Shown here in pieces: positions 1 through 7,061 of a stretch of DNA of 12,686 bases. Source of the stretch: Aquincola sp. (lineage in GTDB: Bacteria > Pseudomonadota > Gammaproteobacteria > Burkholderiales > Burkholderiaceae_C); contig JAOUIM010000059.1 of the NCBI GenBank assembly GCA_029884035.1, positions 1 to 12,686 on the forward strand, written 5' to 3'. The stretch's first letter is position 1, and each line of letters begins with the position of its first letter. The notes beneath the pieces are model-generated. The model ran no database searches, was not told the DNA's origin, and was given only the letters and a program-made list of their open reading frames with translations. The position numbers and the translations under genes are program-made.

Positions 1-3000
1 TTCATCCGCGCGAGCCATTTGAACGCGCTGCGCATCCAGGGGCCGAACGGCTGCTTGACCAGCTCGCCGCGGTCGCCCTTCTTCGCGATCAACGGCGGTG
101 CCAGATGGTGGACGAGCCTGTAATCGCCCTCGAACATGCCGGCAATCCGCTGTACGAAGGCCGGGTCGGTATGCAGGCGCGCGACCTCGTACTCGTCCTT
201 GTAGGCCATCAGCTTGAACAGGTAGCGCGCAACGGCTTCGGCGAGGCGGGTCGTGGTGCCGAACCGGGCCTCGGCCGCACGGACCTTGTCGACGAACGCC
301 TTGTACTCGGCGGCGTAGGCGGCGTGCTGATACCCGGTGAGGAAGTCGACCCGTCTGGCGATCATCTCGTCGAGCGAAGGCTTGCGGACGAACTCGATCA
401 CCTGCGCCGCCTTGTACAGCGCCTGCACCGAGGCGAGGTCGTGCGCGCAGCGACGTCCCCATTCGAAAGCGGTCTTGTTGTTGTCGATCTGCACACCGTT
501 GAGCTCCATCGCGCGCATCAGCGATGCATGCGTCAATGGCACGCGCCCCAGCTGCCAGGCGTAGCCGAGCAGCAGCGGGTTCGTGTAGATCGAGTCACCG
601 ATGAGCTGTACGGCAGCGTGCTCGGCATCGAACGCGCCCACCAGCGCCTCGCCGACGCTGCGCTTGATCGCACTGTCGCACTGCGACGCGGGGAACTGCC
701 AGTCGGCGTCGTGCACGAAGCTCGCGGTCGGCGTCGCATGCGTGTTCAGTGCCACGAAGGTGCGGCCGGCCTGCATCGCCGACAGCGTGTACTTGCTGGC
801 ACCCACGATCGAGTCGCAGGCGATCACGAGATCGGCCTTGGCGGTGTCGACCTTGGTCGTGAAGATCGCCTCGGGGCGGTTGGCGATCTGGATATGGCTC
901 CAGGTCGCGCCGCCCTTTTGGGCGAGGCCGCCGGCGTCCTGCGTGACGATGCCTTTGCCCTCGAGGTGCGCGGCCATGCCGAGCAACTGGCCGATCGTGA
1001 TGACGCCGGTGCCACCCACGCCGCCGACGACGATGCCCCAGGCCTGCTCGGCCACCGGCAGCACCGGGTCGGGCAGCGGCGGCATCGCAGCCAGGTCGCC
1101 CTTCTTCTCCTTCTTCGGCTTCTTCAGCGTCCCACCCTCGACCGTGACGAAGCTCGGGCAGAAGCCCTTGGTGCACGAGTAGTCGAGATTGCAGGTGTTC
1201 TGGTTGATGCGGCGCTTGCGGCCGAACTCGGTCTCGACCGGCTCGACCGACAGGCAGTTGCTCTGCTCGCCGCAGTCGCCGCAGCCCTCGCACACGAGCT
1301 CGTTGATCACGACACGCTTGTCGGGCGTCGCGAGCTTGCCGCGCTTGCGGCGGCGGCGCTTCTCGGTGGCGCAGGTCTGGTCGTAGATGATGACCGTGGT
1401 GCCCTCGAGCTCGCGGAATTCGCGCTGGAGGCGGTCGAGCTCGTCGCGGTGGTGCACGGTCACGCCGTCGGCCAGCGGCGCGCCGGCGTACTTCGCGGGC
1501 TCGTCGGTCACGATGACGAGCTTGCGCACGCCCTCGCTGACCAGGCTGTTCATGATCTGCGTGACGGAGTGCCCCTCGGGACGCTCGCCCACCTGCTGGC
1601 CACCGGTCATCGCGACCGCGTCGTTGTAGAGCACCTTGTAGGTGACGTTCACGCCGGCGGCCACGCTCTGGCGAATCGCCAGGATGCCGCTGTGGAAGTA
1701 GGTGCCGTCACCGAGGTTGGCGAAGACGTGCCGGTCCTTCGAGAAGGGTTGCTGGCCGACCCACGCGACGCCTTCGCCGCCCATCTGCGAGAACGTGCTG
1801 GTCGAGCGGTCCATCCATACGGCCATGTAGTGGCAGCCGATGCCGGCCAATGCTCGTGAGCCTTCGGGCACGCGGGTCGAGGTGTTGTGCGGGCAGCCCG
1901 AGCAGAACCAGGGCGTACGGTCGCCGGTTGCCGTGCGCTGCTCCGCGAGTTCCCGCTCGCGCGCCTCGATCACGGCAATCCGCGCGTCCATGCGCGCTGC
2001 GGTGTCGCTGCCGGCCGGGGCCACGCCCAGCGTCTTGAGCCGCCGGGCAATCGCCTTGGCGATAATGGCCGGCGACAGGTCGGCCTTCGGGCGCAACAGC
2101 CACATGTGACTCGGGTTGGAGTGGCTCCACTCGCCGCCGCCTTCGCCATCGGGCTCGTCGAACTTGCCGAGCACATGGGGCCGCACGTCGGGCCGCCAGT
2201 TGTAGAGCTCTTCCTTGAGCTGGTACTCGATGATCTGGCGCTTCTCCTCGACGACCAGGATCTCCTGCAGCCCCTGCGCGAACTCGCGCGTGATGGTGGC
2301 TTCGAGCGGCCACACCACGTTGACCTTGTGCAGCCTCACGCCGAGCGCGCGGCACGCCGCCTCGTCCAGACCGAGGTCCGCCAGCGCCTGGCGCGTGTCG
2401 TTGTAGGCCTTGCCGCTGGCGATGATGCCGAAACGATCGCGCGGCCCTTCGATGACGTTGTGGTTGAGCCGGTTGGCGCGCACGTAGGCGAGCGCGGCGT
2501 ACCACTTGAAGTCCATCAACCGCGCTTCCTGCTCGAGCGGCGGATCCGGCCAGCGGATGTGCAAGCCGCCGGGCGGCATCTCGAAGTCGTCGGGCAGCAC
2601 GATTTTGACGCGGTCGGGATCGACGAACACCGACGACGACGACTCGACCACCTCCTGGATCGTCTTCATGCCGGTCCAGACACCCGCATAGCGACTCATC
2701 GCGAACGCGTGCAGGCCCATGTCGAGGATGCCCTGCACGTCCGACGGGAAGAAGGTCGGGAACCCTGCGGCCTTGAACACATGGTCGCTCTGGTGCGCTG
2801 CGGTGCTGCTCTTGGCCACGTGGTCGTCGCCGGCGATCGCAATCACGCCGCCGTGCCTGGCGGTCCCGGCCAGGTTGGCGTGCTTGAAGACGTCGACGCT
2901 GCGGTCCACGCCCGGGCCCTTGCCGTACCAGATCCCGAATACGCCGTCGTACTTTTTCTGCTCCGGATAGAGGTCCAACTGTTGCGTGCCCCACACCGCG

Positions 3001-3296
3001 GTGGCCGCCAGTTCCTCGTTGACGCCGGGCTGGAACACGACATGGTGGGCTGCGAGGTGCTTCTTCGCCGCCCACAGCGCCTGGTCGTAGCCACCCAGCG
3101 GCGAACCACGGTAGCCACTGACGAATCCGGCAGTGTTCAGCCCCGCGGCGGCGTCGCGCGTGCGCTGCAGCATCGGAAGGCGCACGAGCGCCTGCACGCC
3201 GCTCATGAAGGCGCGGCCATGCCCCAGCGTGTACTTGTCGTCGAGCGTCGCGCTCTCGAGGGCCTTGCGGACGGACTCGGGCAGGGGGGCATTCAT
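1..3296 (-). CDS. Indolepyruvate ferredoxin oxidoreductase, fused alpha/gamma form (3' end outside window)
   Basis: Oxidatively decarboxylates indolepyruvate and probably other arylpyruvates to aryl-acetyl-CoA, passing electrons to ferredoxin; a cytoplasmic enzyme of aromatic amino acid breakdown. The frame is open from ATG 3296 to the window edge, giving 1098 residues; the family is about 1150-1200, so only the C-terminus is missing. Seen in order: N-terminal pyrimidine-binding domain with GYRGSPLGGYD (61-71); FCSGCPHN with Cys465/Cys468; TPP-binding GDG (529-531) with Asn558; a Cys-rich 4Fe-4S-type segment from Cys669 (CEGCGDCGEQSNC) to about 712; a Lys-rich linker near 725-735; then the gamma domain opening with GGVGGTG (from 759) and QKGGATWSH. 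Start choice: GGAG at 3305-3308 lies 8 bases upstream and the N-terminus matches the family. It is divergent from an Lrp/AsnC gene, a common pairing for this enzyme. The family is certain; the preferred substrate is inferred. Confidence 0.95.
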   Translation of the reverse strand, partial: MNAPLPESVRKALESATLDDKYTLGHGRAFMSGVQALVRLPMLQRTRDAAAGLNTAGFVSGYRGSPLGGYDQALWAAKKHLAAHHVVFQPGVNEELAATAVWGTQQLDLYPEQKKYDGVFGIWYGKGPGVDRSVDVFKHANLAGTARHGGVIAIAGDDHVAKSSTAAHQSDHVFKAAGFPTFFPSDVQGILDMGLHAFAMSRYAGVWTGMKTIQEVVESSSSVFVDPDRVKIVLPDDFEMPPGGLHIRWPDPPLEQEARLMDFKWYAALAYVRANRLNHNVIEGPRDRFGIIASGKAYNDTRQALADLGLDEAACRALGVRLHKVNVVWPLEATITREFAQGLQEILVVEEKRQIIEYQLKEELYNWRPDVRPHVLGKFDEPDGEGGGEWSHSNPSHMWLLRPKADLSPAIIAKAIARRLKTLGVAPAGSDTAARMDARIAVIEARERELAEQRTATGDRTPWFCSGCPHNTSTRVPEGSRALAGIGCHYMAVWMDRSTSTFSQMGGEGVAWVGQQPFSKDRHVFANLGDGTYFHSGILAIRQSVAAGVNVTYKVLYNDAVAMTGGQQVGERPEGHSVTQIMNSLVSEGVRKLVIVTDEPAKYAGAPLADGVTVHHRDELDRLQREFRELEGTTVIIYDQTCATEKRRRRKRGKLATPDKRVVINELVCEGCGDCGEQSNCLSVEPVETEFGRKRRINQNTCNLDYSCTKGFCPSFVTVEGGTLKKPKKEKKGDLAAMPPLPDPVLPVAEQAWGIVVGGVGGTGVITIGQLLGMAAHLEGKGIVTQDAGGLAQKGGATWSHIQIANRPEAIFTTKVDTAKADLVIACDSIVGASKYTLSAMQAGRTFVALNTHATPTASFVHDADWQFPASQCDSAIKRSVGEALVGAFDAEHAAVQLIGDSIYTNPLLLGYAWQLGRVPLTHASLMRAMELNGVQIDNNKTAFEWGRRCAHDLASVQALYKAAQVIEFVRKPSLDEMIARRVDFLTGYQHAAYAAEYKAFVDKVRAAEARFGTTTRLAEAVARYLFKLMAYKDEYEVARLHTDPAFVQRIAGMFEGDYRLVHHLAPPLIAKKGDRGELVKQPFGPWMRSAFKWLARM

Positions 3297-3326
3297 CGGG
3301 GCGGCTCCGGCGCAGGAAATCGGGGG

Positions 3327-3332
3327 AGTGTA
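3327..3332 (-). promoter_or_regulatory. Candidate -10 element for the indolepyruvate oxidoreductase gene
   Basis: On the minus strand the hexamer reads TACACT, 31 bases before the ATG. A start site near 3319 would leave the GGAG Shine-Dalgarno (3305-3308) inside a leader of about 23 bases, which is sensible geometry. No convincing -35 lies 16-18 bases upstream, so it would probably need an activator. The repeat AGATGCCT abuts it. Confidence 0.3.
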
Positions 3333-3390
3333 GGCATCTTGGCGCGGCAGGTGTTTTCCTTGTTTGCCTTTGAACAGGCATCTCAGGCAA
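3332..3390. promoter_or_regulatory. Candidate Lrp-type operator: repeats in the divergent gap
   Basis: AGGCATCT occurs twice in direct orientation (3332-3339 and 3376-3383), 44 bp apart, close to four helical turns. The inverted pair TTGCCT (3364-3369) / AGGCAA (3385-3390) is perfect with a 15-bp spacer. TGCCT (3365-3369) / AGGCA (3376-3380) forms a nested 16-bp inverted repeat. Lrp/AsnC proteins bind as dimers to phased sites and often control themselves and a divergent neighbour. That this protein binds here is inference. Confidence 0.4.
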
Positions 3391-3423
3391 TATCCTTTCT
3401 CGATAAATCAACTTCAGGAAACA

Positions 3424-4014
3424 ATGCCGCTCAGAAGTGCAAGAACCGGGAAGAACCACCGCGCGGGGGCCGCCCAGGGCGATGACGAAGGCCATGGCCC
3501 CGCGCTCGACCGCTACGACGTGGCCATCCTCGCGGCGCTGCAGGCGCAGGCGCGTCTGTCGAATGCCGAACTCGCGACGCGCATCGGACTGTCGGCCGCA
3601 CCGACCTGGCGACGCGTCAAGTGGCTCGAGCAGGAGGGCTACATCACCGGCTACCGCGCCGAACTCGATCGCCGGCGCATCGGCCTGGGCGTGCTGGCAT
3701 TCGTGCGGGTCGACGCCGACCGCAACACCGGCAGCGCGACCAAGGTGCTCGAGGAGGCGATCCGCCGCCTGCCTGAAGTGATCTCGGGCCACTACATCAG
3801 CGGTGCGGGCACTTTCGAGTTGCAGGTCATGGCCACGGACCTCGATGCCTTCTCGCGCTTTGCCACCGGCACCTTGCTGAACCTGCCGAACGTGAAGGAC
3901 ATCCACACCAGCTTCTCGCTCGGCGAGGTGAAGTCCGGGGCCGCGCTGCCGCTGGCGCACCTGGCGGGCGCGGCGGGGGATGCGGGCGCGAGGCACAGCG
4001 CGCGCCGCGGGTGA
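3424..4014 (+). CDS. Lrp/AsnC-family transcriptional regulator
   Basis: DNA-binding regulator, 196 residues. The winged helix-turn-helix spans about residues 28-77 (LDRYDVAILAAL, then LSNAELATRIGLS and TWRRVKWLEQEGYI). A ligand-binding/oligomerisation (RAM) domain follows at about 85-170, including FELQVMATD and VKDIHTSFSLG. It is longer than the usual 150-165 residues, with a basic, probably disordered 27-residue N-terminus and an Ala/Gly-rich tail. ATG 3424 is preferred over the in-frame TTG at 3364, because AGGAA (3416-3420) precedes the ATG (only 3 bases away) and the TTG lies inside the repeat-rich operator-like region. ATG 3494 (MTKAM) is in another frame. It is divergent from the indolepyruvate oxidoreductase gene, so the likely target is that gene and its own promoter. 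The effector is not visible from sequence; an aromatic amino acid is a reasonable guess. Confidence 0.9.
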   Translation: MPLRSARTGKNHRAGAAQGDDEGHGPALDRYDVAILAALQAQARLSNAELATRIGLSAAPTWRRVKWLEQEGYITGYRAELDRRRIGLGVLAFVRVDADRNTGSATKVLEEAIRRLPEVISGHYISGAGTFELQVMATDLDAFSRFATGTLLNLPNVKDIHTSFSLGEVKSGAALPLAHLAGAAGDAGARHSARRG

Positions 4015-4036
4015 GCGGCCGCATCCGGCGCCGCTC
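4013..4036 (+). terminator. Stem-loop at the end of the Lrp-type gene
   Basis: GAGCGGC (4013-4019) pairs perfectly with GCCGCTC (4030-4036) across a 10-base loop, starting within the stop codon. There is no following T-run, so it may be an mRNA 3' stabiliser or a weak terminator rather than a classic intrinsic one. Confidence 0.3.
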
Positions 4037-4055
4037 TGAGACACTGCGCCCCACG

Positions 4056-4178
4056 ATGAGCCCTCGCAGCGCGCCGCCCCTGCGATCACGACCGAGCGAC
4101 CTGCCCCGGGTCGGTGACGCCACGATCCGATGCGGCGCGGCCGAGTCGGTGCGGCGCTCGCGCAGGGTGCCCCGATGA
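4056..4178 (+). CDS. Possible 40-codon upstream ORF overlapping the eamA start
   Basis: An ATG-started frame of 40 codons, Arg/Pro/Ser-rich with one Cys, ends in a TGA that overlaps the permease start codon as ATGA (4175-4178). No Shine-Dalgarno is evident; a weak extended -10-like TGAGACACT (4037-4045) ends 10 bases before the ATG. The composition is what chance GC-rich DNA would give, and nothing recognisable is encoded. It is listed only because the start-stop overlap could couple translation. It may well not be a gene. Confidence 0.15.
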   Translation: MSPRSAPPLRSRPSDLPRVGDATIRCGAAESVRRSRRVPR

Positions 4179-5062
4179 CGGCCGCGTTGCCCGCGCGACA
4201 CGCGGCGCTCGCGCTTGCGGTCGTGGCGGTCTGGGGCATCAACTTCGTCGTCATCAAGACGGCCTTGGCGAGCTTGCCGCCGCTGTTGTTCGCGGCGTTG
4301 CGCTTCGCGCTCGCCTTCCTGCCTGCAGCGCTGTTCGTTGCCCGGCCTGCCGTGGCCTGGCGCACGCTGGCGACCTACGGCACCCTGATCGGGGCTGGCC
4401 AGTTCGGCCTGCTGTTCGTTGCGATGCGCGCCGACATCACGCCAGGCCTGGCCTCGCTCGTGATCCAGACCCAAGTGTTCTTCACGATCGGCCTGGCGAT
4501 GGTGTTCGCGCGCGAGCGCTTGAGACCGATCCAGGCCCTTGCGCTGGCGCTCGCGGCGTCGGGTCTGGTCGTGATCGCGGCCAACACCGGCTCGCACACG
4601 ACCTTGACCGGCCTTGCGCTCGTGCTCACCGCGGCGCTGGCTTGGGCGGCCGGCAATCTCGTCACCCAGCGCGCGGGCCGGGTGCCGATCCTGGGATTCA
4701 TGGTGTGGTCGAGCCTGTTCGCGGTGCCGCCGCTGGTCATGCTGTCGATGCTGTTCGAGGGGCCGGATGCAATCGTTCGAGGCATCACCCACGCCGGCCT
4801 GGGGACCTGGACTGCGGTGCTGTGGCAATCCGTCGGCAACACGCTGTTCGGCTATGGCGCCTGGGCCTGGCTGCTGGCGCGCCACCCGGCGACCGCGGTC
4901 TCACCGATCGCGTTGCTGGTGCCGGTGTTCGGCATGGCGAGTTCGGCGCTGTGGCTGGGAGAACCGTTGCCGGCCTGGAAGCTCGTTGCCGCCGCTCTGG
5001 TCGTGGGCGGGCTGCTGCTCAACCTGCTCGCGCCGCGCTGGCTTCGAGCGGCGGCCGCCTGA
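4175..5062 (+). CDS. eamA: EamA/DMT-family permease, EamA-like (O-acetylserine/cysteine exporter)
   Basis: An inner-membrane transporter of 295 residues with about ten hydrophobic helices arranged as two EamA repeats, the length of E. coli EamA (299). Resemblance to E. coli EamA (YdeD) is clear by recall: VWGINFVVIK near the N-terminus, LRFALAFLPAALFVARP, GLASLVIQTQVFFTI in the first repeat, and SPIALLVPVFGMASSALWLGE in the second. That protein exports O-acetylserine and cysteine; the substrate here is inferred. ATG 4175 is chosen because the hydrophobic first helix starts a few residues later. An in-frame ATG at 4130 would add 15 Arg/Gly/Ala-rich residues and is less likely. No strong Shine-Dalgarno is visible. 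A 40-residue membrane protein gene follows 8 bases after the stop and is probably co-transcribed. Confidence 0.85.
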   Translation: MTAALPARHAALALAVVAVWGINFVVIKTALASLPPLLFAALRFALAFLPAALFVARPAVAWRTLATYGTLIGAGQFGLLFVAMRADITPGLASLVIQTQVFFTIGLAMVFARERLRPIQALALALAASGLVVIAANTGSHTTLTGLALVLTAALAWAAGNLVTQRAGRVPILGFMVWSSLFAVPPLVMLSMLFEGPDAIVRGITHAGLGTWTAVLWQSVGNTLFGYGAWAWLLARHPATAVSPIALLVPVFGMASSALWLGEPLPAWKLVAAALVVGGLLLNLLAPRWLRAAAA

Positions 5063-5070
5063 GTCCAGCC

Positions 5071-5193
5071 ATGTGGGTGATCCTGCTCGAGGCCCTGGGC
5101 GCACTGCTGATCCTGCTGTTCATCGTCTGGTGGACGATGTTCTCCGGGCGATCGCGCGGCGAGCGTCGCGACGACGAGCCGCGCGACGGCTAG
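5071..5193 (+). CDS. Small single-span membrane protein (40 aa), function unknown
   Basis: Encodes 40 residues: a hydrophobic helix at about 2-24 (MWVILLEALGALLILLFIVWW), then TMFSGR and a charged tail rich in Arg, Glu and Asp. The pattern is that of a bitopic inner-membrane protein with a cytoplasmic basic/acidic tail. The start is 8 bases after the eamA stop without a clear Shine-Dalgarno, so translation is probably coupled. I recall similar short proteins with a VWWTMFSGR core in Burkholderiales, but cannot verify that here. Coding is supported by the sharp hydrophobic-to-charged layout and the tight spacing; it sits in a frame different from eamA. It could be an accessory subunit of the permease or unrelated. 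Confidence 0.6.
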   Translation: MWVILLEALGALLILLFIVWWTMFSGRSRGERRDDEPRDG

Positions 5194-5224
5194 CGGGCCC
5201 CGGGAGCGCGCGCCTCGAATCGAC

Positions 5225-5599
5225 TCAGTGCAGGTGCTCGGCGCGCGTCAGCATGAACTCGGGCACCGCGGCGTCGAAGGGCTGCGCATCCTCGGTCATG
5301 CACAGGTAGGTGCCGCGCATCGTGCCTTGCGGCGTGGCCAGCCGCGTCCAACTCGTGTATTCGAAGCGTTCGCCCGGCTTGAGCAGCGGCTGGTGGCCGA
5401 CCACGGCCAGGCCCCGCACCTCTTCGGTATGGCCCAGCGCGTCGACGATCGTCCAGCGGCGCGCGATCAGCTGTGCGGTGATGTCGCCGCTGTTGACGAT
5501 CGTGACCGTGTAGGCGAACGCGAAGACGCCGGCCGCCGGCTGCGATTGGTCCTCGAGGTACGACACCTTGACGCTGCAGCTCAATTCGGGGTGGGCCAT
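5225..5599 (-). CDS. apaG: ApaG (CorD) family protein
   Basis: A 124-residue protein, the normal length for ApaG, with a fibronectin-III-like beta-sandwich fold known from the family. Recognisable segments are IARRWTIVDALGHTEEVRG, VVGHQPLLKPGERFEYTSW and TPQGTMRGTYLCM. The biochemical role is unsettled: the name comes from linkage to apaH, and corD mutants affect cobalt and magnesium fluxes. ATG 5599 is the family start (MAHPELSCSVKVSY). It has no Shine-Dalgarno and lies 8 bases from the minus-strand TAGAAT hexamer, suggesting a nearly leaderless mRNA. It is divergent from rpe, an arrangement common in Burkholderiales, and convergent with the small membrane protein gene 31 bases away; no terminator is obvious in that gap. 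Confidence 0.95.
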   Translation of the reverse strand: MAHPELSCSVKVSYLEDQSQPAAGVFAFAYTVTIVNSGDITAQLIARRWTIVDALGHTEEVRGLAVVGHQPLLKPGERFEYTSWTRLATPQGTMRGTYLCMTEDAQPFDAAVPEFMLTRAEHLH

Positions 5600-5605
5600 G
5601 ACCGT

Positions 5606-5617
5606 GATTCTAGAATC
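5606..5617. promoter_or_regulatory. Palindromic bidirectional -10 between apaG and rpe
   Basis: The perfect 12-bp palindrome GATTCTAGAATC fills the centre of the 27-bp divergent gap. TAGAAT (five of six to TATAAT) reads on the plus strand at 5611-5616 and on the minus strand at 5612-5607. Start sites 6-7 bases downstream would fall within about 4 bases of both start codons. No good -35 hexamer is present on either side. Confidence 0.45.
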
Positions 5618-5626
5618 GTGCCCACC

Positions 5627-6289
5627 ATGAGCACATATCGCATTGCCCCTTCGATCCTCTCGGCGGACTTCGCCCGACTCGGTGAGGAAGTGCGCAATGT
5701 CGTGGCCGCCGGAGCGGACTGGATCCATTTCGACGTCATGGACAACCATTACGTGCCCAACCTGACGTTCGGCCCGATGGTCTGCGAAGCGCTTCGCAAG
5801 CACACCACGGCGCCGATCGATGTGCACCTGATGGTGCAGCCGGTCGACGCGCTGGCGCAGGCCTTCTGCCGCGCCGGTGCAGATCTCGTGAGCTTTCACC
5901 CCGACGCGAGCGCGCACGTCGATCGCACGCTGCAGCTGATCAGGGCCGAGGGCAAGCAGACCGGTCTGGTGTTCAACCCGGCAGCCCCGATCGACGTGCT
6001 CGAGTGGGTGATCGACAAGGTCGACCTCGTGCTCGTGATGAGCGTGAACCCCGGCTTTGGCGGCCAGTCGTTCATCGACGCCGTGCTGCGCAAGATCGAG
6101 CGGCTGCGCAAGATCATCGACGCGACGGGCCGCGATATCCGCCTCGAGGTCGACGGCGGCGTGAAGGTCGACAACATCCGTCGCATCGCCGACGCGGGTG
6201 CCGACACCTTCGTGGCCGGCAGCGCGATCTTCGGCAAGGCCGACTACAAGGCAGTCATCGACGCCATGCGCGCCGAGCTCGCGCGTTGA
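5627..6289 (+). CDS. rpe: Ribulose-phosphate 3-epimerase
   Basis: Interconverts D-ribulose 5-phosphate and D-xylulose 5-phosphate in the pentose phosphate pathway and, in autotrophs, the Calvin cycle. At 220 residues it is full length for this TIM-barrel family. Key residues are visible: Ser9 in IAPSILSADF, His34 and Asp36 in HFDVMDNHYVPN, His67 in DVHLMV, the MSVNPGFGGQSF loop, and Asp176 in LEVDGGVK; the phosphate-binding VAGSAIF is near the C-terminus. ATG 5627 matches the family N-terminus (MSTYRIAPSIL). There is no Shine-Dalgarno and the TAGAAT -10 ends 10 bases upstream, so the transcript is probably leaderless. The stop overlaps the TTG start of gph, and both feed into the conserved rpe-gph-trpE order. 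A single copy here says nothing about autotrophy. Confidence 0.97.
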   Translation: MSTYRIAPSILSADFARLGEEVRNVVAAGADWIHFDVMDNHYVPNLTFGPMVCEALRKHTTAPIDVHLMVQPVDALAQAFCRAGADLVSFHPDASAHVDRTLQLIRAEGKQTGLVFNPAAPIDVLEWVIDKVDLVLVMSVNPGFGGQSFIDAVLRKIERLRKIIDATGRDIRLEVDGGVKVDNIRRIADAGADTFVAGSAIFGKADYKAVIDAMRAELAR

Positions 6290-6954
6290 GCGCGGGTGCG
6301 CTTCGGTTCGACGCTGCGATCGTCGACCTCGATGGCACGCTGGTCGATACGCTGCCCGACTTCGCCATCGTGCTGGCGCGCACGCTGGACGACCTGCGCC
6401 TGCCGGCCGTCTCGCGCGAGTTCATCGGGCACACCGTGGGCAAGGGCTCGGAGCACCTGATCCGCAGCACCCTCGAAGCGGTCGGTGGTGACGCCTCGCT
6501 GTACGAGCACGCGTGGGCGCTGTACCAGCAGCATTACCTCGCGATCAACGGCGAGCACTCGACCGTCTACCCCGGGGCCCGCGAGGGGCTCGAAGGCTTG
6601 CGCGGCCGGGGCCTTCGACTGGCCTGCGTGACCAACAAGCCGCTCGCTTTCGCGCGGCCGTTGCTCGAGCGCAAGGCGTTGCTGCCGCTGCTCGACCACG
6701 TGTTCGGCGGCGACAGCTTCAGCCGCCGCAAGCCCGACCCGCTGCCACTGCTCGAGGCCTGCAAGGCGCTCGGCACCACGGCGGCGCGCACGCTCGTCAT
6801 CGGCGACTCCATGAACGATGCACAAGCCGCGAGGTCGGCCGGCTGCAGCGTGGTGCTGATGCGCTACGGCTACAACCACGGCGAGCCGATCGAGCGGGTC
6901 GATGCCGATGGCTTCATCGACCGCATCGACGAGGTCGATCCATCGTGCGGCTGA
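6286..6954 (+). CDS. gph: Phosphoglycolate phosphatase (HAD superfamily)
   Basis: Dephosphorylates 2-phosphoglycolate, which arises from DNA end repair and, in autotrophs, from the Rubisco oxygenase reaction. The 222-residue protein carries all four HAD motifs: DLDGTLVDT with nucleophile Asp14 and Asp16, VTNK with Thr116, RRKPDP with Lys149, and GDSMND with Asp174 and Asp178. A helical cap (subfamily I) lies at about 25-95. No in-frame ATG or GTG exists near the N-terminus. The TTG at 6286-6288 overlaps the rpe stop (TTGA) and gives the expected few residues before the first motif, so it is the likely start and implies translational coupling. It follows rpe and precedes trpE, as in many betaproteobacteria. 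Family certain; substrate inferred from context. Confidence 0.9.
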   Translation: MSAGALRFDAAIVDLDGTLVDTLPDFAIVLARTLDDLRLPAVSREFIGHTVGKGSEHLIRSTLEAVGGDASLYEHAWALYQQHYLAINGEHSTVYPGAREGLEGLRGRGLRLACVTNKPLAFARPLLERKALLPLLDHVFGGDSFSRRKPDPLPLLEACKALGTTAARTLVIGDSMNDAQAARSAGCSVVLMRYGYNHGEPIERVDADGFIDRIDEVDPSCG

Positions 6955-7043
6955 GCGTCGTGCCTTGCCGACTTGCAGAAAGTCCCCGTATGCCCAAGCG
7001 CGTCGGAGCCATCTTCCAGGATGATCTGTGCACCGGTGTGCGC

Positions 7044-7052
7044 TGATACACT
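7044..7052 (+). promoter_or_regulatory. Extended -10 promoter element for the trpE leader
   Basis: TGATACACT fits an extended -10 (TG-N then TACACT, four of six to TATAAT), which can work without a good -35; none is seen 16-18 bases upstream. A start site near 7058-7060 would place the leader-peptide ATG (7062) within a few bases of the mRNA 5' end. The rest of the 6955-7061 gap after gph shows no gene and no clear terminator. Confidence 0.45.
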
Positions 7053-7061
7053 GAAAACGCC

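Noticed and set aside
2635..2652. CGA-type triplet run within the oxidoreductase gene
   Set aside because: It encodes a short Ser run in an otherwise normal frame; a simple sequence effect, not a regulatory repeat.
3364..3423. TTG 3364 as the start of the Lrp-type regulator
   Set aside because: It would add 20 residues encoded by the operator-like repeats; ATG 3424 has a nearby AGGAA.
105..3485. Very long open frames on the plus strand (584 and 532 codons) opposite the oxidoreductase gene
   Set aside because: They are antisense shadows typical of GC-rich coding DNA: products are rich in Arg, Ala, His and Asp with no domain, while the minus-strand frame carries every family motif.
1708..4365. 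An 885-codon minus-strand frame
   Set aside because: It runs in a different frame through both the oxidoreductase and the Lrp-type gene, has low-complexity Arg/Ala-rich product and no recognisable domain; another shadow.
5194..5224. Short GC-rich self-complementary stretch between the convergent small membrane protein gene and apaG
   Set aside because: Only a short GGGCCC-type self-match with no T-run on either strand; not enough to call a terminator.
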